Shown piece after piece: positions 9,427 to 18,387 of a stretch of 64,000 nucleotides of DNA. A model generated the notes under the pieces. That model saw only the letters and a program-made list of their open reading frames with translations. It ran no database searches and had not been told where the DNA came from. The DNA is from MKSF01 sp037190225. Its GTDB lineage: Bacteria; Bacteroidota; Bacteroidia; Chitinophagales; Chitinophagaceae. How positions within the stretch are numbered: the stretch's first letter is position 1; every line of letters starts with the position of its first letter. A program made the position numbers and the translations under genes. The stretch spans positions 1-64,000 of the forward strand of contig JBBCJL010000018.1 of NCBI GenBank assembly GCA_037190225.1, written 5' to 3'.

Positions 9427-12057
9427 CTATACCAGGTTAGCCAGGCTTTCCTCCAGTGTCCTGATCTTGGCCTCGGCATCGGCTTTTTTCCTGCGTTCAT
9501 TTTCGATGATCTCCGGTCTGGCGTTGGCTACAAACTTTTCATTGCTCAGCTTCTTTTCCACGCTTACCAGGAAGCCCTGCAGATATTTGAGCTCTTCTTC
9601 CATTTTGGCCTTTTGAGCATCCGGGTCCACTGCCGCATTGGATTGGATATACAGCTTTTCTGTGCCTATCACAACAGCAATGGTACCGGCTACCGGCTCC
9701 TTCACGATATGCAGCGCTTCCGCATTTACCTGGCCCTGTAAGATAGTACCTACAGCAGTGTAAAAGTCCTCATTTTGCGTATCCACACAAATGCTGATAG
9801 TTTCCTTAGGCTTGATCTGGCTTTTGTTCCTCACGTCACGGATGCTGCTGATCAGCTGCTGTAATAAGGCGCCATTGGCAGTGATGGTTTTATCAACCGT
9901 ATTGTCTGCTGGTAATTGCTTATTGATCAAGTCCTCATTTTGTTCTCTTAATAAATGATAGATCTCTTCTGTCACAAACGGCATGAACGGATGTAATAAT
10001 TGCAGCAATGCCTCAAAGTGCTGTATGGTGGCATCATATACCACCTTGCTGACCGGCTGCTCAAATCCCGGCTTTACCCATTCCAGGTACCAGGAGCAGA
10101 AGTCATCCCATATCAGTGAGTAGATAGCTTTTAAGGCTTCGCTCAGGCGGAAGCCGGAGAAGTCAGATGCCAGGTTATTGCTTACTTCTTTGATCCGGTT
10201 GCCCAGCCATTGTATCGCAAAGGTTGCGGCTTCGCCTGCCGGAGCTTCGGTATCAATGCGGGGTTCCCACATTTTCACCAGCTTCAGGGCATTCCACATT
10301 TTGTTGATAAAGTTTCGGCCTTGCTCCAGGAATGCCTCATCAAACAAAATGTCATTGCCCGCAGGGGAAGATATCAATACAGAGAAGCGTACGGTATCTG
10401 CGCCATGATCGTCTATCATTTTCAGCAGGTCGGGAGAATTACCCAGCTGCTTACTCATTTTACGACCCTGCTTGTCTCTTACAATGCCTGTAAAATATAC
10501 CTGGTCAAATGGCTTCTGACCTTTATATTCATAGCCTGCCATTACCATCCTGGCAACCCAGAAAAAGATAATATCCGGACCGGTAACCAGTGTTTTGGTA
10601 GGGTAATAATAGCTCAGCTCTTCGCTGTCAGGATTGCCGTTCCATCCAAATACCTGCATAGGCCATAGCCAGGAGGAGAACCAGGTATCCAATACATCGC
10701 TTTCCTGGCACAATAAGGATGCGGCCTCTTCCATTGTTCCTCCAAACTTCTCTGTATATTGTGCTGCGGCCTCTTCGAACGTTTCACCTACATAGATATT
10801 GTTGTTCTTATCATACCAGGCAGGAATACGCTGCCCCCACCATAGCTGACGGCTTACGCACCAGTCCTTGATATTGGTCATCCAGTGGCGGTACAGGTTT
10901 TTGAATTTTTCCGGGAAGAACCTGATCTGCTCTTCCATAACAGCCGCTAAAGCCGGTTCCGCTAATTTTTCCATATTACACCACCATTGCATGGAAATAC
11001 GCGGCTCTATGGCAACATTGGTTCTTTCTGAATAGCCTACCTGGTTCTTATAATCTTCCTGCTTTACAAAATTGCCGCTTTCTTTGAGGGCTTCTACTAT
11101 TTTCTTACGGACAACGAACCGGTCCTCTCCTACAAACATAGTAGCAGCTTCGCTCAAAGTGCCGTCATCATTTAAGATATCTATTACTTCCAGCCCGTGC
11201 TTCTGGCCTAAGGCATTGTCATTGGTATCGTGGGCCGGCGTTACTTTCAGCGCGCCCGTACCGAATTCCATGTCGATATAATCATCAAAAATGACAGGGA
11301 TGCTTCTGTTTACCAGTGGTACAATGGCCCGCTTTCCTTTCAGATGAGCATAGCGCGGATCTTCAGGATGCACGCAGATAGCCGTATCGCCCAGGATCGT
11401 TTCCGGGCGTACGGTGGCAATGGTAATATATTCTTCAGTATCTTCTATCCGGTACTGTATGTAGGTCAGTTTGGAACTGGTATCTTTAAAGATAACTTCC
11501 TCATCGCTCAGGGCTGTTTTGGCCTGGGGGTCCCAGTTGATCATTTTAGCGCCGCGATAGATAAATCCTTTTTTATACAGGTCAACAAAAACGTGGATCA
11601 CCGCTTTATAGTAATCATCGTCCAGTGTAAACTTTGTTCTGTCCCAATCCAGGGAGCAGCCTAACTTCTTCAGCTGCTGAAGGATGATACCACCGTATTC
11701 CTCTTTCCATTCCCAGGCATAATTCAGGAATTCTTCCCGGGTCAGGGAGTTTTTATCAATGCCCCGTTCTTTCAGCATATTTACCACTTTGGCTTCAGTG
11801 GCGATAGAAGCGTGGTCGGTGCCCGGCACCCAACAGGTATTATAGCCCTGCATACGAGCCCTGCGGATCAGGATATCCTGGACCGTATTGTTCAAAGCGT
11901 GCCCCATGTGCAGCACACCCGTTACATTAGGGGGAGGGATGACTATGGAATAGGAGGGTCTTTCGTCCGGAATGCTGTGAAAGTATCCCTGACTCATCCA
12001 ATGGTTGTACCATTTCTGCTCTGCCGCTTGCGAATCGTAATTTTTACTGAGTTCCAT
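9427..12057 (-). CDS. valS: Valyl-tRNA synthetase
   Basis: 876 aa. Class Ia aminoacyl-tRNA synthetase that charges tRNA-Val. The HIGH motif appears as HMGH within NVTGVLHMGHALNN, and the KMSKS motif as KMSKQLGNSPD. The editing domain is present between them (TVRPETILGDTAICVHP, DYIDMEFGTGALKVTPAHD). The C-terminal ~65 residues form the ValRS coiled coil (KMEEELKYLQGFL...KIRTLEESLANL). Length is normal for the bacterial enzyme. It has its own -7 element about 62 bp upstream and its own terminator, so it is a monocistronic housekeeping gene. Confidence 0.98.
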   Translation of the reverse strand: MELSKNYDSQAAEQKWYNHWMSQGYFHSIPDERPSYSIVIPPPNVTGVLHMGHALNNTVQDILIRRARMQGYNTCWVPGTDHASIATEAKVVNMLKERGIDKNSLTREEFLNYAWEWKEEYGGIILQQLKKLGCSLDWDRTKFTLDDDYYKAVIHVFVDLYKKGFIYRGAKMINWDPQAKTALSDEEVIFKDTSSKLTYIQYRIEDTEEYITIATVRPETILGDTAICVHPEDPRYAHLKGKRAIVPLVNRSIPVIFDDYIDMEFGTGALKVTPAHDTNDNALGQKHGLEVIDILNDDGTLSEAATMFVGEDRFVVRKKIVEALKESGNFVKQEDYKNQVGYSERTNVAIEPRISMQWWCNMEKLAEPALAAVMEEQIRFFPEKFKNLYRHWMTNIKDWCVSRQLWWGQRIPAWYDKNNNIYVGETFEEAAAQYTEKFGGTMEEAASLLCQESDVLDTWFSSWLWPMQVFGWNGNPDSEELSYYYPTKTLVTGPDIIFFWVARMVMAGYEYKGQKPFDQVYFTGIVRDKQGRKMSKQLGNSPDLLKMIDDHGADTVRFSVLISSPAGNDILFDEAFLEQGRNFINKMWNALKLVKMWEPRIDTEAPAGEAATFAIQWLGNRIKEVSNNLASDFSGFRLSEALKAIYSLIWDDFCSWYLEWVKPGFEQPVSKVVYDATIQHFEALLQLLHPFMPFVTEEIYHLLREQNEDLINKQLPADNTVDKTITANGALLQQLISSIRDVRNKSQIKPKETISICVDTQNEDFYTAVGTILQGQVNAEALHIVKEPVAGTIAVVIGTEKLYIQSNAAVDPDAQKAKMEEELKYLQGFLVSVEKKLSNEKFVANARPEIIENERRKKADAEAKIRTLEESLANLV

Positions 12058-12118
12058 TTTATTGCTGAATATAAATAAGACCTTTATGGTCGGGTGGAAA
12101 TATATTAAAAACAGGCTG

Positions 12119-12126
12119 CAAAGTTA
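12119..12126 (-). promoter_or_regulatory. -7 promoter element of valS
   Basis: Reads TAACTTTG on the minus strand, matching TAnnTTTG exactly, and is followed by GCAGCC as in many promoters of this phylum. It is 62 bp upstream of the valS ATG. A clear -33 element is not visible. Confidence 0.5.
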
Positions 12127-12266
12127 CGATAATAGTGTAAATAAAGACGGACCATATACACGGCATTTTAACAGAGCTGCCATATAGCATTATAATTTGT
12201 TGAAAACAGGAACGATGCAGGGATGTTAACGGTGCCATGCCTTAATACCGGTAACAGGAAAGCCGT

Positions 12267-12701
12267 TTATTTTTTCAGTAGCTTCTCCAGGCGTTTTATC
12301 ATTTCTTCCTTTTCCTGAAGCATGCGCTCATAAAGAGCTATTTTTTCGTCATGTATCCGTATGATAGTATCCAGGGGATTAAAGACGGGATGGTAATTCT
12401 GCTGATAACCTATTGATCCTGCTTCAAATGTATTAGCAATAATATTTACAGCCTGTTCTTCATCGAAGTTTTGAATAGCGGCTTCCGGCATTTTTAAGAC
12501 CTTGGCCACCATATATAATACCTCCGGTTCCAATACCTCCTTTTGCTCCAGCAAAGAAACTTTTTGCTGGTTCCAGTCATCACCCAACTCATAAGCCAGG
12601 GCTTCTTGCTTGATACCCAGCATTTCCCTGAATCTCTTGATATTTCTTCCCTGGTGTATTCTCTTACCCGGAACAGCCATCTCCATATGAATATCTGACA
12701 T
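12267..12701 (-). CDS. XRE-family helix-turn-helix regulator
   Basis: 144 aa. A Cro/CI-type HTH spans roughly residues 17-75 (GRNIKRFREMLGIKQEALA, WNQQKVSLLEQKE). It is followed by a linker (YHPVFNPLDTIIRI) and a C-terminal coiled coil (KIALYERMLQEKEEMIKRLEKLL) that probably dimerises it. No effector or enzymatic domain is present. In-frame Met codons at residues 6 and 8 are alternative starts. Three copies of TGTAAAATAC lie 75-125 bp upstream, two of them extending to the palindrome TGTAAAATACA. They suggest autoregulation by this protein. No toxin or phage genes are next to it. Confidence 0.85.
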   Translation of the reverse strand: MSDIHMEMAVPGKRIHQGRNIKRFREMLGIKQEALAYELGDDWNQQKVSLLEQKEVLEPEVLYMVAKVLKMPEAAIQNFDEEQAVNIIANTFEAGSIGYQQNYHPVFNPLDTIIRIHDEKIALYERMLQEKEEMIKRLEKLLKK

Positions 12702-13138
12702 TGTTAGAAGTAAATTGAATGCCTAAATTACATATTTTTTTGCATTATACAAGGGTAAACTTTAAGCCTGTGCTATGTAAAATACACGATTATCTTTGTA
12801 AAATACATATGGTTTTTGTAAAATACCAGGTGAGAATGTTATTACTTTGTGGTGTACGGGGATAGGCTTTCTTGAGCGGGTTGCTATTCCCTAAACATGA
12901 TCTCAAACGCGAAATCAGTGAGCGCTTCGCTCCCGGCCTAAATTATTACTGAGCAGCAGCCTGATGCAGGTTCAGTGTTTATGATTAGTGTAAACCGGTT
13001 TAGGTTTTTAAAAGTAGAAAACAGGATCAGAGACGCAGCGGTAACATCTCCTGTGTTCCTGATGCCGCAGCATGCATTGTTTTTATCCTGCCACCAGGCA
13101 GCAGCAATGTAGCCGGTATTCTTTTCTGATCCGAAAGA
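12702..13138. other. Intergenic region upstream of the XRE gene
   Basis: Contains the three operator-like repeats at 12776-12826. Between 12830 and 13138 I see no gene. There is a short GAGCG/CGCTC hairpin near 12934-12946 and otherwise unremarkable sequence. Confidence 0.5.
12776..12827. promoter_or_regulatory. Three phased TGTAAAATAC operator-like repeats
   Basis: TGTAAAATAC occurs at 12776-12785, 12797-12806 and 12817-12826. The first two extend to the palindrome TGTA-AAA-TACA; the third ends in C. Spacing is 21 and 20 bp, about two helical turns, so proteins bound to them would lie on one DNA face. They lie upstream of the XRE regulator gene, next to a -7-like TACCCTTG box (minus strand, 12750-12757). 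A plus-strand TATCTTTG (12791-12798) overlaps the second repeat. Confidence 0.6.
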
Positions 13139-13762
13139 ATGGAATTATTAACTTTTAAAAACTATAACACTATGAAATTAAAAACATCCTTGGGGCATTT
13201 ACACGGGAAAGAGCAGATGGCGTTGCACCATATTAAAAAAATATTGAAAGAAACCTGCAATCCTTTATTGGTGTACCTGTATAAAAGTAAACTCTCTGTA
13301 TATCTGCAACGAGACTATTGCGCATCTCCCATAAGAACCTCGGTACATGAATTTGCATGCAGCCTGTTAATGGTAACAACGCAGGCTTCACTTAACCCAT
13401 CTGTGAGGCAGAAGGTAATAACGGACTGTGCATTTTTTGGCCCGGTCAGCCTGAAAGTACTGTCCCTGCCTGAATTTATTGACCGCCTGCAGGCACGCAA
13501 TAAGTTTTGCTGCTGGGTGCAAAAGCATGCAATGCTTTTACACTGTTGTGAGCACATTTTACAGCAGCTGCCGCCACCTATTTCCAATCACCGGGAATAC
13601 AGAAAGCAAATGTTACCTGTTCAGTCTGCAGGAGCAGGGGAAGATCTGCTCTCTCAGGGAAGCTTCAACGAGGCTTTTCTGCATCCTTCTCCGGTTGCTG
13701 CATTGCAGGGAGTGCTCTCCTATACAGCATCCGGCACCTTTAAGTACAGCATAGGTAAATAA
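13139..13762 (+). CDS. Hypothetical Cys-rich protein, possibly degenerate nucleotidyltransferase
   Basis: 207 aa from ATG 13139; Met12 at 13172 is an alternative start. It is not a family I can name with confidence. The stretch IKKILKETCNPLLVYLY, then FACSLLMVT, then PVSLKVLSLPEF...NKFCCWVQKHAMLLHC follows, in order, the layout of pol-beta-type nucleotidyltransferases common in this phylum. It lacks the expected GS and DxD catalytic signatures, so I infer either a decayed or a non-catalytic relative. Cysteines are unusually frequent. A terminator-like hairpin follows the stop, which supports it being transcribed. No clear promoter was found. The call as a real gene is moderate, the family guess weak. 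Confidence 0.45.
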   Translation: MELLTFKNYNTMKLKTSLGHLHGKEQMALHHIKKILKETCNPLLVYLYKSKLSVYLQRDYCASPIRTSVHEFACSLLMVTTQASLNPSVRQKVITDCAFFGPVSLKVLSLPEFIDRLQARNKFCCWVQKHAMLLHCCEHILQQLPPPISNHREYRKQMLPVQSAGAGEDLLSQGSFNEAFLHPSPVAALQGVLSYTASGTFKYSIGK

Positions 13763-13785
13763 AAAAGCTGTTTCCATGATTCCGG

Positions 13786-13817
13786 TACCGGATGATCTGC
13801 CGGTAAGCTGCTTTTTT
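13786..13817 (+). terminator. Terminator after the hypothetical gene
   Basis: A TACCGG/CCGGTA stem with an 8-nt loop is followed by AGCTGC and six T. Flanking AAAAAAGC and GCTTTTTT can extend the pairing. It overlaps the start of the next promoter region. Confidence 0.6.
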
Positions 13818-13819
13818 AA

Positions 13820-13827
13820 TACATTTG
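13820..13827 (+). promoter_or_regulatory. -7 promoter element of the MetH-module gene
   Basis: TACATTTG matches TAnnTTTG exactly, 31 bp before the ATG at 13859. It is placed directly after the upstream terminator. Confidence 0.5.
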
Positions 13828-13858
13828 CAGAATACTGTATATTTCAAATTATAAAATC

Positions 13859-14860
13859 ATGTTTAAAATTCAACAGCTGCTACAGCGGCAGATCCTTGTT
13901 CTGGACGGTGCCATGGGTACTATGATCCAGCGTTATAAACTGGAGGAAGCGGATTACCGTGGTTCCCGGTTCAAGGAATGGCATAAGGATATTAAGGGAA
14001 ACAATGACCTTTTAAGCATTACAAGGCCGGATATCATTACTGATATTCACTACCAGTACCTGGAAGCGGGCGCTCATATTATTGAAACCAATACCTTTAA
14101 TGCCCAGCGTGTCTCCATGGCTGATTATGATATGCAGGAGCTTGCTCATGAGATCAACCTGGCAGCGGTACAGTGTGCCGTGGCTGCCAGGGAGCGCTTC
14201 CTGGAACGGCACCCTGGGGTAGCAGATACTATCTTCATTGCGGGAGCAATCGGGCCGATGAACAAGACATTATCCTTATCTCCCGATGTCAACAATCCGG
14301 GCTACAGGGCCATCACATTTGATGAGGTAGCGGAGGCATATTATGAGCAGATCGATGCTCTGGTAAAGGGAGGGGTTGACATCCTGCTTATTGAAACTAT
14401 TTTTGATACCCTGAATGCCAAAGCGGCTGTCTTTGCTGCAAAGAAGTATTTTAGCGATCATCAGACAGAGCTGCCGATCATGATCTCGGGTACCATTACA
14501 GATGCGTCCGGCCGGACATTAAGTGGCCAGGTGCTTGAAGCATTTTACATCTCTATGGAACATGCCCGGCCAATAAGTATCGGATTTAATTGTGCGCTTG
14601 GGGGCATAGAGATGAAACCGCATATACAGGAAATATCCGAGCTCGCTACCTGTGCCGTAAGCGCATATCCCAATGCCGGATTGCCGAACGCTTTAGGAGC
14701 CTATGACGAAACCCCGGAAATTACAGCAGGATTGATAAGAGAATGGGCGGAGAAAGGATGGGTAAATATTGTAGGCGGATGCTGCGGCACTACCCCGGAC
14801 CATATCAGGGCAATAGCTGCTGCTGTGAAAGACATACCGCCGCGCCCCTTTCTTGTATAG
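13859..14860 (+). CDS. Homocysteine S-methyltransferase module of split MetH
   Basis: 333 aa. Corresponds to the N-terminal homocysteine-binding barrel of cobalamin-dependent methionine synthase: VLDGAMGTMIQRYKLEE, ETNTFNAQR, GAIGPMNKTLSLSPDVNNPG. The three zinc ligands are present, C245 (GFNCALGG) and C308-C309 (VGGCCGTT). Full MetH continues with pterin-binding, B12-binding and activation domains; here the frame ends normally after IPPRPFLV. Bacteroidota often split MetH in two adjacent genes, but the next gene is an unrelated convergent one, so the partner half must be elsewhere. Its likely job is methylation of the homocysteine produced by the gene pair at 58.8-61.4 kb. Standalone use of another methyl donor cannot be excluded. 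Confidence 0.9.
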   Translation: MFKIQQLLQRQILVLDGAMGTMIQRYKLEEADYRGSRFKEWHKDIKGNNDLLSITRPDIITDIHYQYLEAGAHIIETNTFNAQRVSMADYDMQELAHEINLAAVQCAVAARERFLERHPGVADTIFIAGAIGPMNKTLSLSPDVNNPGYRAITFDEVAEAYYEQIDALVKGGVDILLIETIFDTLNAKAAVFAAKKYFSDHQTELPIMISGTITDASGRTLSGQVLEAFYISMEHARPISIGFNCALGGIEMKPHIQEISELATCAVSAYPNAGLPNALGAYDETPEITAGLIREWAEKGWVNIVGGCCGTTPDHIRAIAAAVKDIPPRPFLV

Positions 14861-14942
14861 AAAGAAATCCTCCGCTTCATTATTAGTTTTCTGCATCAAC
14901 AATACAAAACAGGATGATAAGGTAACTGGCCATATAAAGAAG

Positions 14943-14993
14943 CTTATAAACATCCATGCCCCCGGAATAGCCGGGGGCATGGATGTTTATAAG
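14943..14993. terminator. 23-bp perfect palindromic bidirectional terminator
   Basis: Arms 14943-14965 and 14971-14993 are perfectly complementary over 23 bp with the 5-nt loop AATAG. It lies between the convergent MetH-module and T9SS type A genes and probably terminates both. A/T at the outer stem ends gives each strand a U-containing end. Confidence 0.85.
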
Positions 14994-15005
14994 GGATAGC
15001 ATTTT

Positions 15006-18000
15006 TTAGTGTACGACCTCAAATTTACCCTTCCATTCGCCCTGATCTGTCGATAAGGCAAGCATATATAGACCAGCAGGCAGATGCCCGGTATTTATTT
15101 CATAGTGTGTGCCGCGGTCTGTGAAGTCCACAGGTATTTTCCTGCCCTGTATGTCCAGTACAGTTAAATTATTAATAACAGTATGCTTATCCGTAACCTG
15201 CACGTATAATTGTGAATGCGCCGGGTTAGGATAAATCCTGACGATGCCGCTAGATACTATATCATCAATATGGGTGGAGAAATCTATTTTTATATTTTGA
15301 GAATATACGGTGCTGCCGCAATCATTGAACAGCGTTACGGTCACGGTATATACGCCTAAAGTATTATAACGGTGTCGCGGATTAAGCTGGTTGCTTTGCG
15401 TACCATCGCCGAAATCCCATTGTACACCCGAAAAGTTAGTAGGACTGATCACCGAAAACTGGACCTCGCCCATCTGATTATAGAAATAGGGTACATAGCT
15501 CAGTCCCTGGGACTGTGGAAGCCCTTCATAAATCACTCTGATGTCTTCCGTAATGCTGCAGCCGTATGGAGAGGTGATCGTCACCTCATAGGTACCGGAA
15601 TCCTGTACGCCAATGGTCCGGCTGGTAGCCCGGGTGTTCCAGAGATAGGTATGCCCGGGATTCAGGGCATCCAGGAAAATGGTGTCTTTCGGGCATTTGG
15701 CCACTACGGGTTGCGCAAAAGGCGGATCCGGCAAGTTGCGGAGAGCAACGAAGCATTGATCCTGGATAGTACACTTATCGCTGCTGCTGATGCTGACGGT
15801 ATATATACCGGGAGCAGAAACGGTAATCGTTTGGGTAGCTGCGCTGGTGCTCCATAAATAGGTACTGCCGGCATTTCCCGCGTTTAATGTAGCTGTGCTG
15901 CCGGCGCACAGGCTGGCAGTGTCCGGCAACACTTCTGCAGGTACTATACCTCCGGTGATCTCTACCGTATCGGTTTGAGAACATCCCTGGGACGTAACGG
16001 TTACTGCATATTGCCCTGTTGTATTGACCGAAATCGAAGCTGTGGTCGCCTGTGTATTCCACAGATAAGTATTGTTGGATGTATTACTGGCAGCGGTAAG
16101 CGTGATCGTTGCGCCGGGGCATAACGTGGTATCATTTCCTAAGCTGACGATGGGCTTATTCCTGACCGTTGCCGTGACCGGTACCCTGCCACCTTTACAG
16201 GCATTGGCTCCTTCGGGTTCCGCATAGTAAATGGTAGTAGTGGTGATATTCGGAGTTGTAAAGACATTGCCGGTATGTAGCAGAGTCCCTCCTGTTGCGG
16301 AATTATACCATCTTACCACACCGCTGGAGACATAGGCTTCAAGTGTTGCTCTTCCGTTTTCACATACAAAACTGTCCTGAACCCTTGTTATGTCCGGAGC
16401 CAGACATCTGGTGGTGAAGGTATGGACTACAGACCAGGCGCTGGTATCTCCAGCCCCGCAAATGGCCCTTACATAATAATCATAACTTGTGCTGGGCGTT
16501 AAGGGCGGGTTCAGAAGATAGGGATTAGTGTTGACTATCATTCTGGTTCCGCCTGTATTAATATTGAATCCCTGGGGGCCGTAAGCGATCTGCCAGTTGA
16601 TGGCAGCAGGAGGAGATACCCAGCTCAGGGTAGCTGTAGTGGCTGTAATTGCCGTTGCCACCGGGGCGGTAGGCGCGGAGCACTGGTACGGTATGGTTGT
16701 TTCCCCGCTGGCTCCGAAGATGCAAAGTGTGGTGAGGGTGCCGGAACCTGTAGCACGTGTTATTTGTATATTGGTCACCAGCTTATTATAATTAGCAGGA
16801 TTCAGGGCAAGAATGCTGCGGTACATCCTGGGGCCGCCTGTCTGGTTTTCAATATTGCTGTTGGTGGAAGTGGTGTTCCTGTCTATCCTGCCGGTTTGGC
16901 CGATCTCAAAGGGTGTATTGAAGAACCAGTCATTGGAGGCAATATTATTGAAGGTCTGGGAAGTATTGTCGCTGAAGTTAACGGTGATATTCATCGTTGA
17001 CGTTCCATTGCCTGTAGTATGCAGGAGATAGATGTTCTCTGCTGCCCTGGGTGTCTGGAAGGCCAGGGTGCCGCCGGCGTTGTTTGTGGCCAGCCTCAGG
17101 CAGTTGTTCGCATTATAGGGAGCTAATTGATAGCTCAGCCCGTTATCAATTAGGCTGTTAATAATGCCATTGGCGGGCAGCCCGAAAGAGTGGGGAGTAA
17201 AGGTGGTATTATATTGCCAGCCCATCGCTATGAATACCTTATTATCCGCATCTACGTCATTGGTGGTCCTGCTTAATGTGGTACCGATACTGTCTGCTAT
17301 CACATCTGCGTTAAAGCCTCCGGATATTACCCAGGGGGTGTAGGTGGAAGGCTCTTTAATGGCAAAAGCAAATATATTGGCAATGCCTGTTCCCGATGTT
17401 TTGGTAATTTCCACACTGCTTATCTGTTTGGTCTGGTTGGCAGCTGTAATATTTACTTCATACTGGTACAGGCGGGGACCGTTAGAAGGATTTTCCGGCA
17501 GGTTGGAGGGCGTCCCGACCCTTCCTATCCCGCCGATCACAAAAGGTGTGCCGTTGAACCAGTCGTTGATAGCAATATTGCTTTGCGTCTGTGATGTATT
17601 ATCTGTAAAGTTGATCTTTACGGATAATACACAGGTTCCCGATCCTCCGGTGGCCAGCAGGTATAATTTGGATGCGATCCTGTATGGAGGCTGAAAAGAT
17701 ACCTGTTGCGCTGTATTATTGGTGGGCAGCCGTAAGGCATTATTGGCATCATAGGAAGCCAGCTGGTAGCTGAGACCGGTCTGATTGGTATTATTGATGA
17801 TCCTGTTTGCAGGCAGGCCGTAAGCTAAAGGATTGCTTGAAGCATTGAGCTTCCAGCCGATTTCCACCAGTACGAAAGTGCCGTTATCCACTGCATTATT
17901 GGTCAGTGTATTCACACTTCCCGTTCCGTTGGCAATAACATCCGCGTTAAAGCCTGCATTAACCACCAGTGGAACATACCCGCAGAAGGCCGGGTTCAGT

Positions 18001-18044
18001 TGTATATACAGTATTAATGCTAAAAATATAAATTTTTTCATCAT
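15006..18044 (-). CDS. Large secreted multidomain protein, T9SS type A
   Basis: 1012 aa. Signal peptide at residues 1-22. Two tandem ~212-residue repeats follow (about 25-236 and 237-448), each beginning GFNADVIA and sharing GLSYQLA, RLPTNN/RLATNN, FTDNTSQ/FSDNTSQ and DWF.NTPF motifs. A fibronectin III-like domain comes next (LSWVSPPAAINWQIAYG...YVRAICG). Then there is an Ig-like segment, several repeats of the type LGNDTTLCPG...YLWNTQATT, and a PKD domain (VQWDFGDGTQSN). The last ~75 residues form a type A sorting tail (VRIYPNPAHSQLYV, GLYMLALSTDQG). Exported across the outer membrane by T9SS. I recognise no catalytic domain; an adhesive or structural surface role is inferred. Confidence 0.85.
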   Translation of the reverse strand: MMKKFIFLALILYIQLNPAFCGYVPLVVNAGFNADVIANGTGSVNTLTNNAVDNGTFVLVEIGWKLNASSNPLAYGLPANRIINNTNQTGLSYQLASYDANNALRLPTNNTAQQVSFQPPYRIASKLYLLATGGSGTCVLSVKINFTDNTSQTQSNIAINDWFNGTPFVIGGIGRVGTPSNLPENPSNGPRLYQYEVNITAANQTKQISSVEITKTSGTGIANIFAFAIKEPSTYTPWVISGGFNADVIADSIGTTLSRTTNDVDADNKVFIAMGWQYNTTFTPHSFGLPANGIINSLIDNGLSYQLAPYNANNCLRLATNNAGGTLAFQTPRAAENIYLLHTTGNGTSTMNITVNFSDNTSQTFNNIASNDWFFNTPFEIGQTGRIDRNTTSTNSNIENQTGGPRMYRSILALNPANYNKLVTNIQITRATGSGTLTTLCIFGASGETTIPYQCSAPTAPVATAITATTATLSWVSPPAAINWQIAYGPQGFNINTGGTRMIVNTNPYLLNPPLTPSTSYDYYVRAICGAGDTSAWSVVHTFTTRCLAPDITRVQDSFVCENGRATLEAYVSSGVVRWYNSATGGTLLHTGNVFTTPNITTTTIYYAEPEGANACKGGRVPVTATVRNKPIVSLGNDTTLCPGATITLTAASNTSNNTYLWNTQATTASISVNTTGQYAVTVTSQGCSQTDTVEITGGIVPAEVLPDTASLCAGSTATLNAGNAGSTYLWSTSAATQTITVSAPGIYTVSISSSDKCTIQDQCFVALRNLPDPPFAQPVVAKCPKDTIFLDALNPGHTYLWNTRATSRTIGVQDSGTYEVTITSPYGCSITEDIRVIYEGLPQSQGLSYVPYFYNQMGEVQFSVISPTNFSGVQWDFGDGTQSNQLNPRHRYNTLGVYTVTVTLFNDCGSTVYSQNIKIDFSTHIDDIVSSGIVRIYPNPAHSQLYVQVTDKHTVINNLTVLDIQGRKIPVDFTDRGTHYEINTGHLPAGLYMLALSTDQGEWKGKFEVVH

Positions 18045-18290
18045 GGTATATATTTTTTGGTTGTGTATTTCTTCTATACATAGATTATAGACCGGAAATA
18101 CAAATGTGTTGTTGGGTGTCAGGTAAAATTAAGAAGTATTAACCGTTTTTTATGTAAAAAAATATATTCAATAGATTGTATATGTCCCAAATGGCTTATT
18201 GAATATTTTTTGATGTGATAATGATTATGTTGCGCCGTTATGCACCCTGAACTGCTATTCACTTTTGAATTTTTGTACGCCTGTTTTTGA

Positions 18291-18298
18291 TATATTTG
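18291..18298 (+). promoter_or_regulatory. -7 promoter element of the outer-membrane receptor gene
   Basis: TATATTTG matches TAnnTTTG exactly, 90 bp upstream of the preferred ATG at 18388. T-rich TTTG motifs lie upstream but not at the ideal 19-bp spacing. Confidence 0.45.
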
Positions 18299-18387
18299 TA
18301 GAATACTATTGTATGGTCGTGTAAGGTACATCGCTATTGCAGGCCCGGTACATTGAATTTAATTTATGTCTTTTCATATTCCATCGC

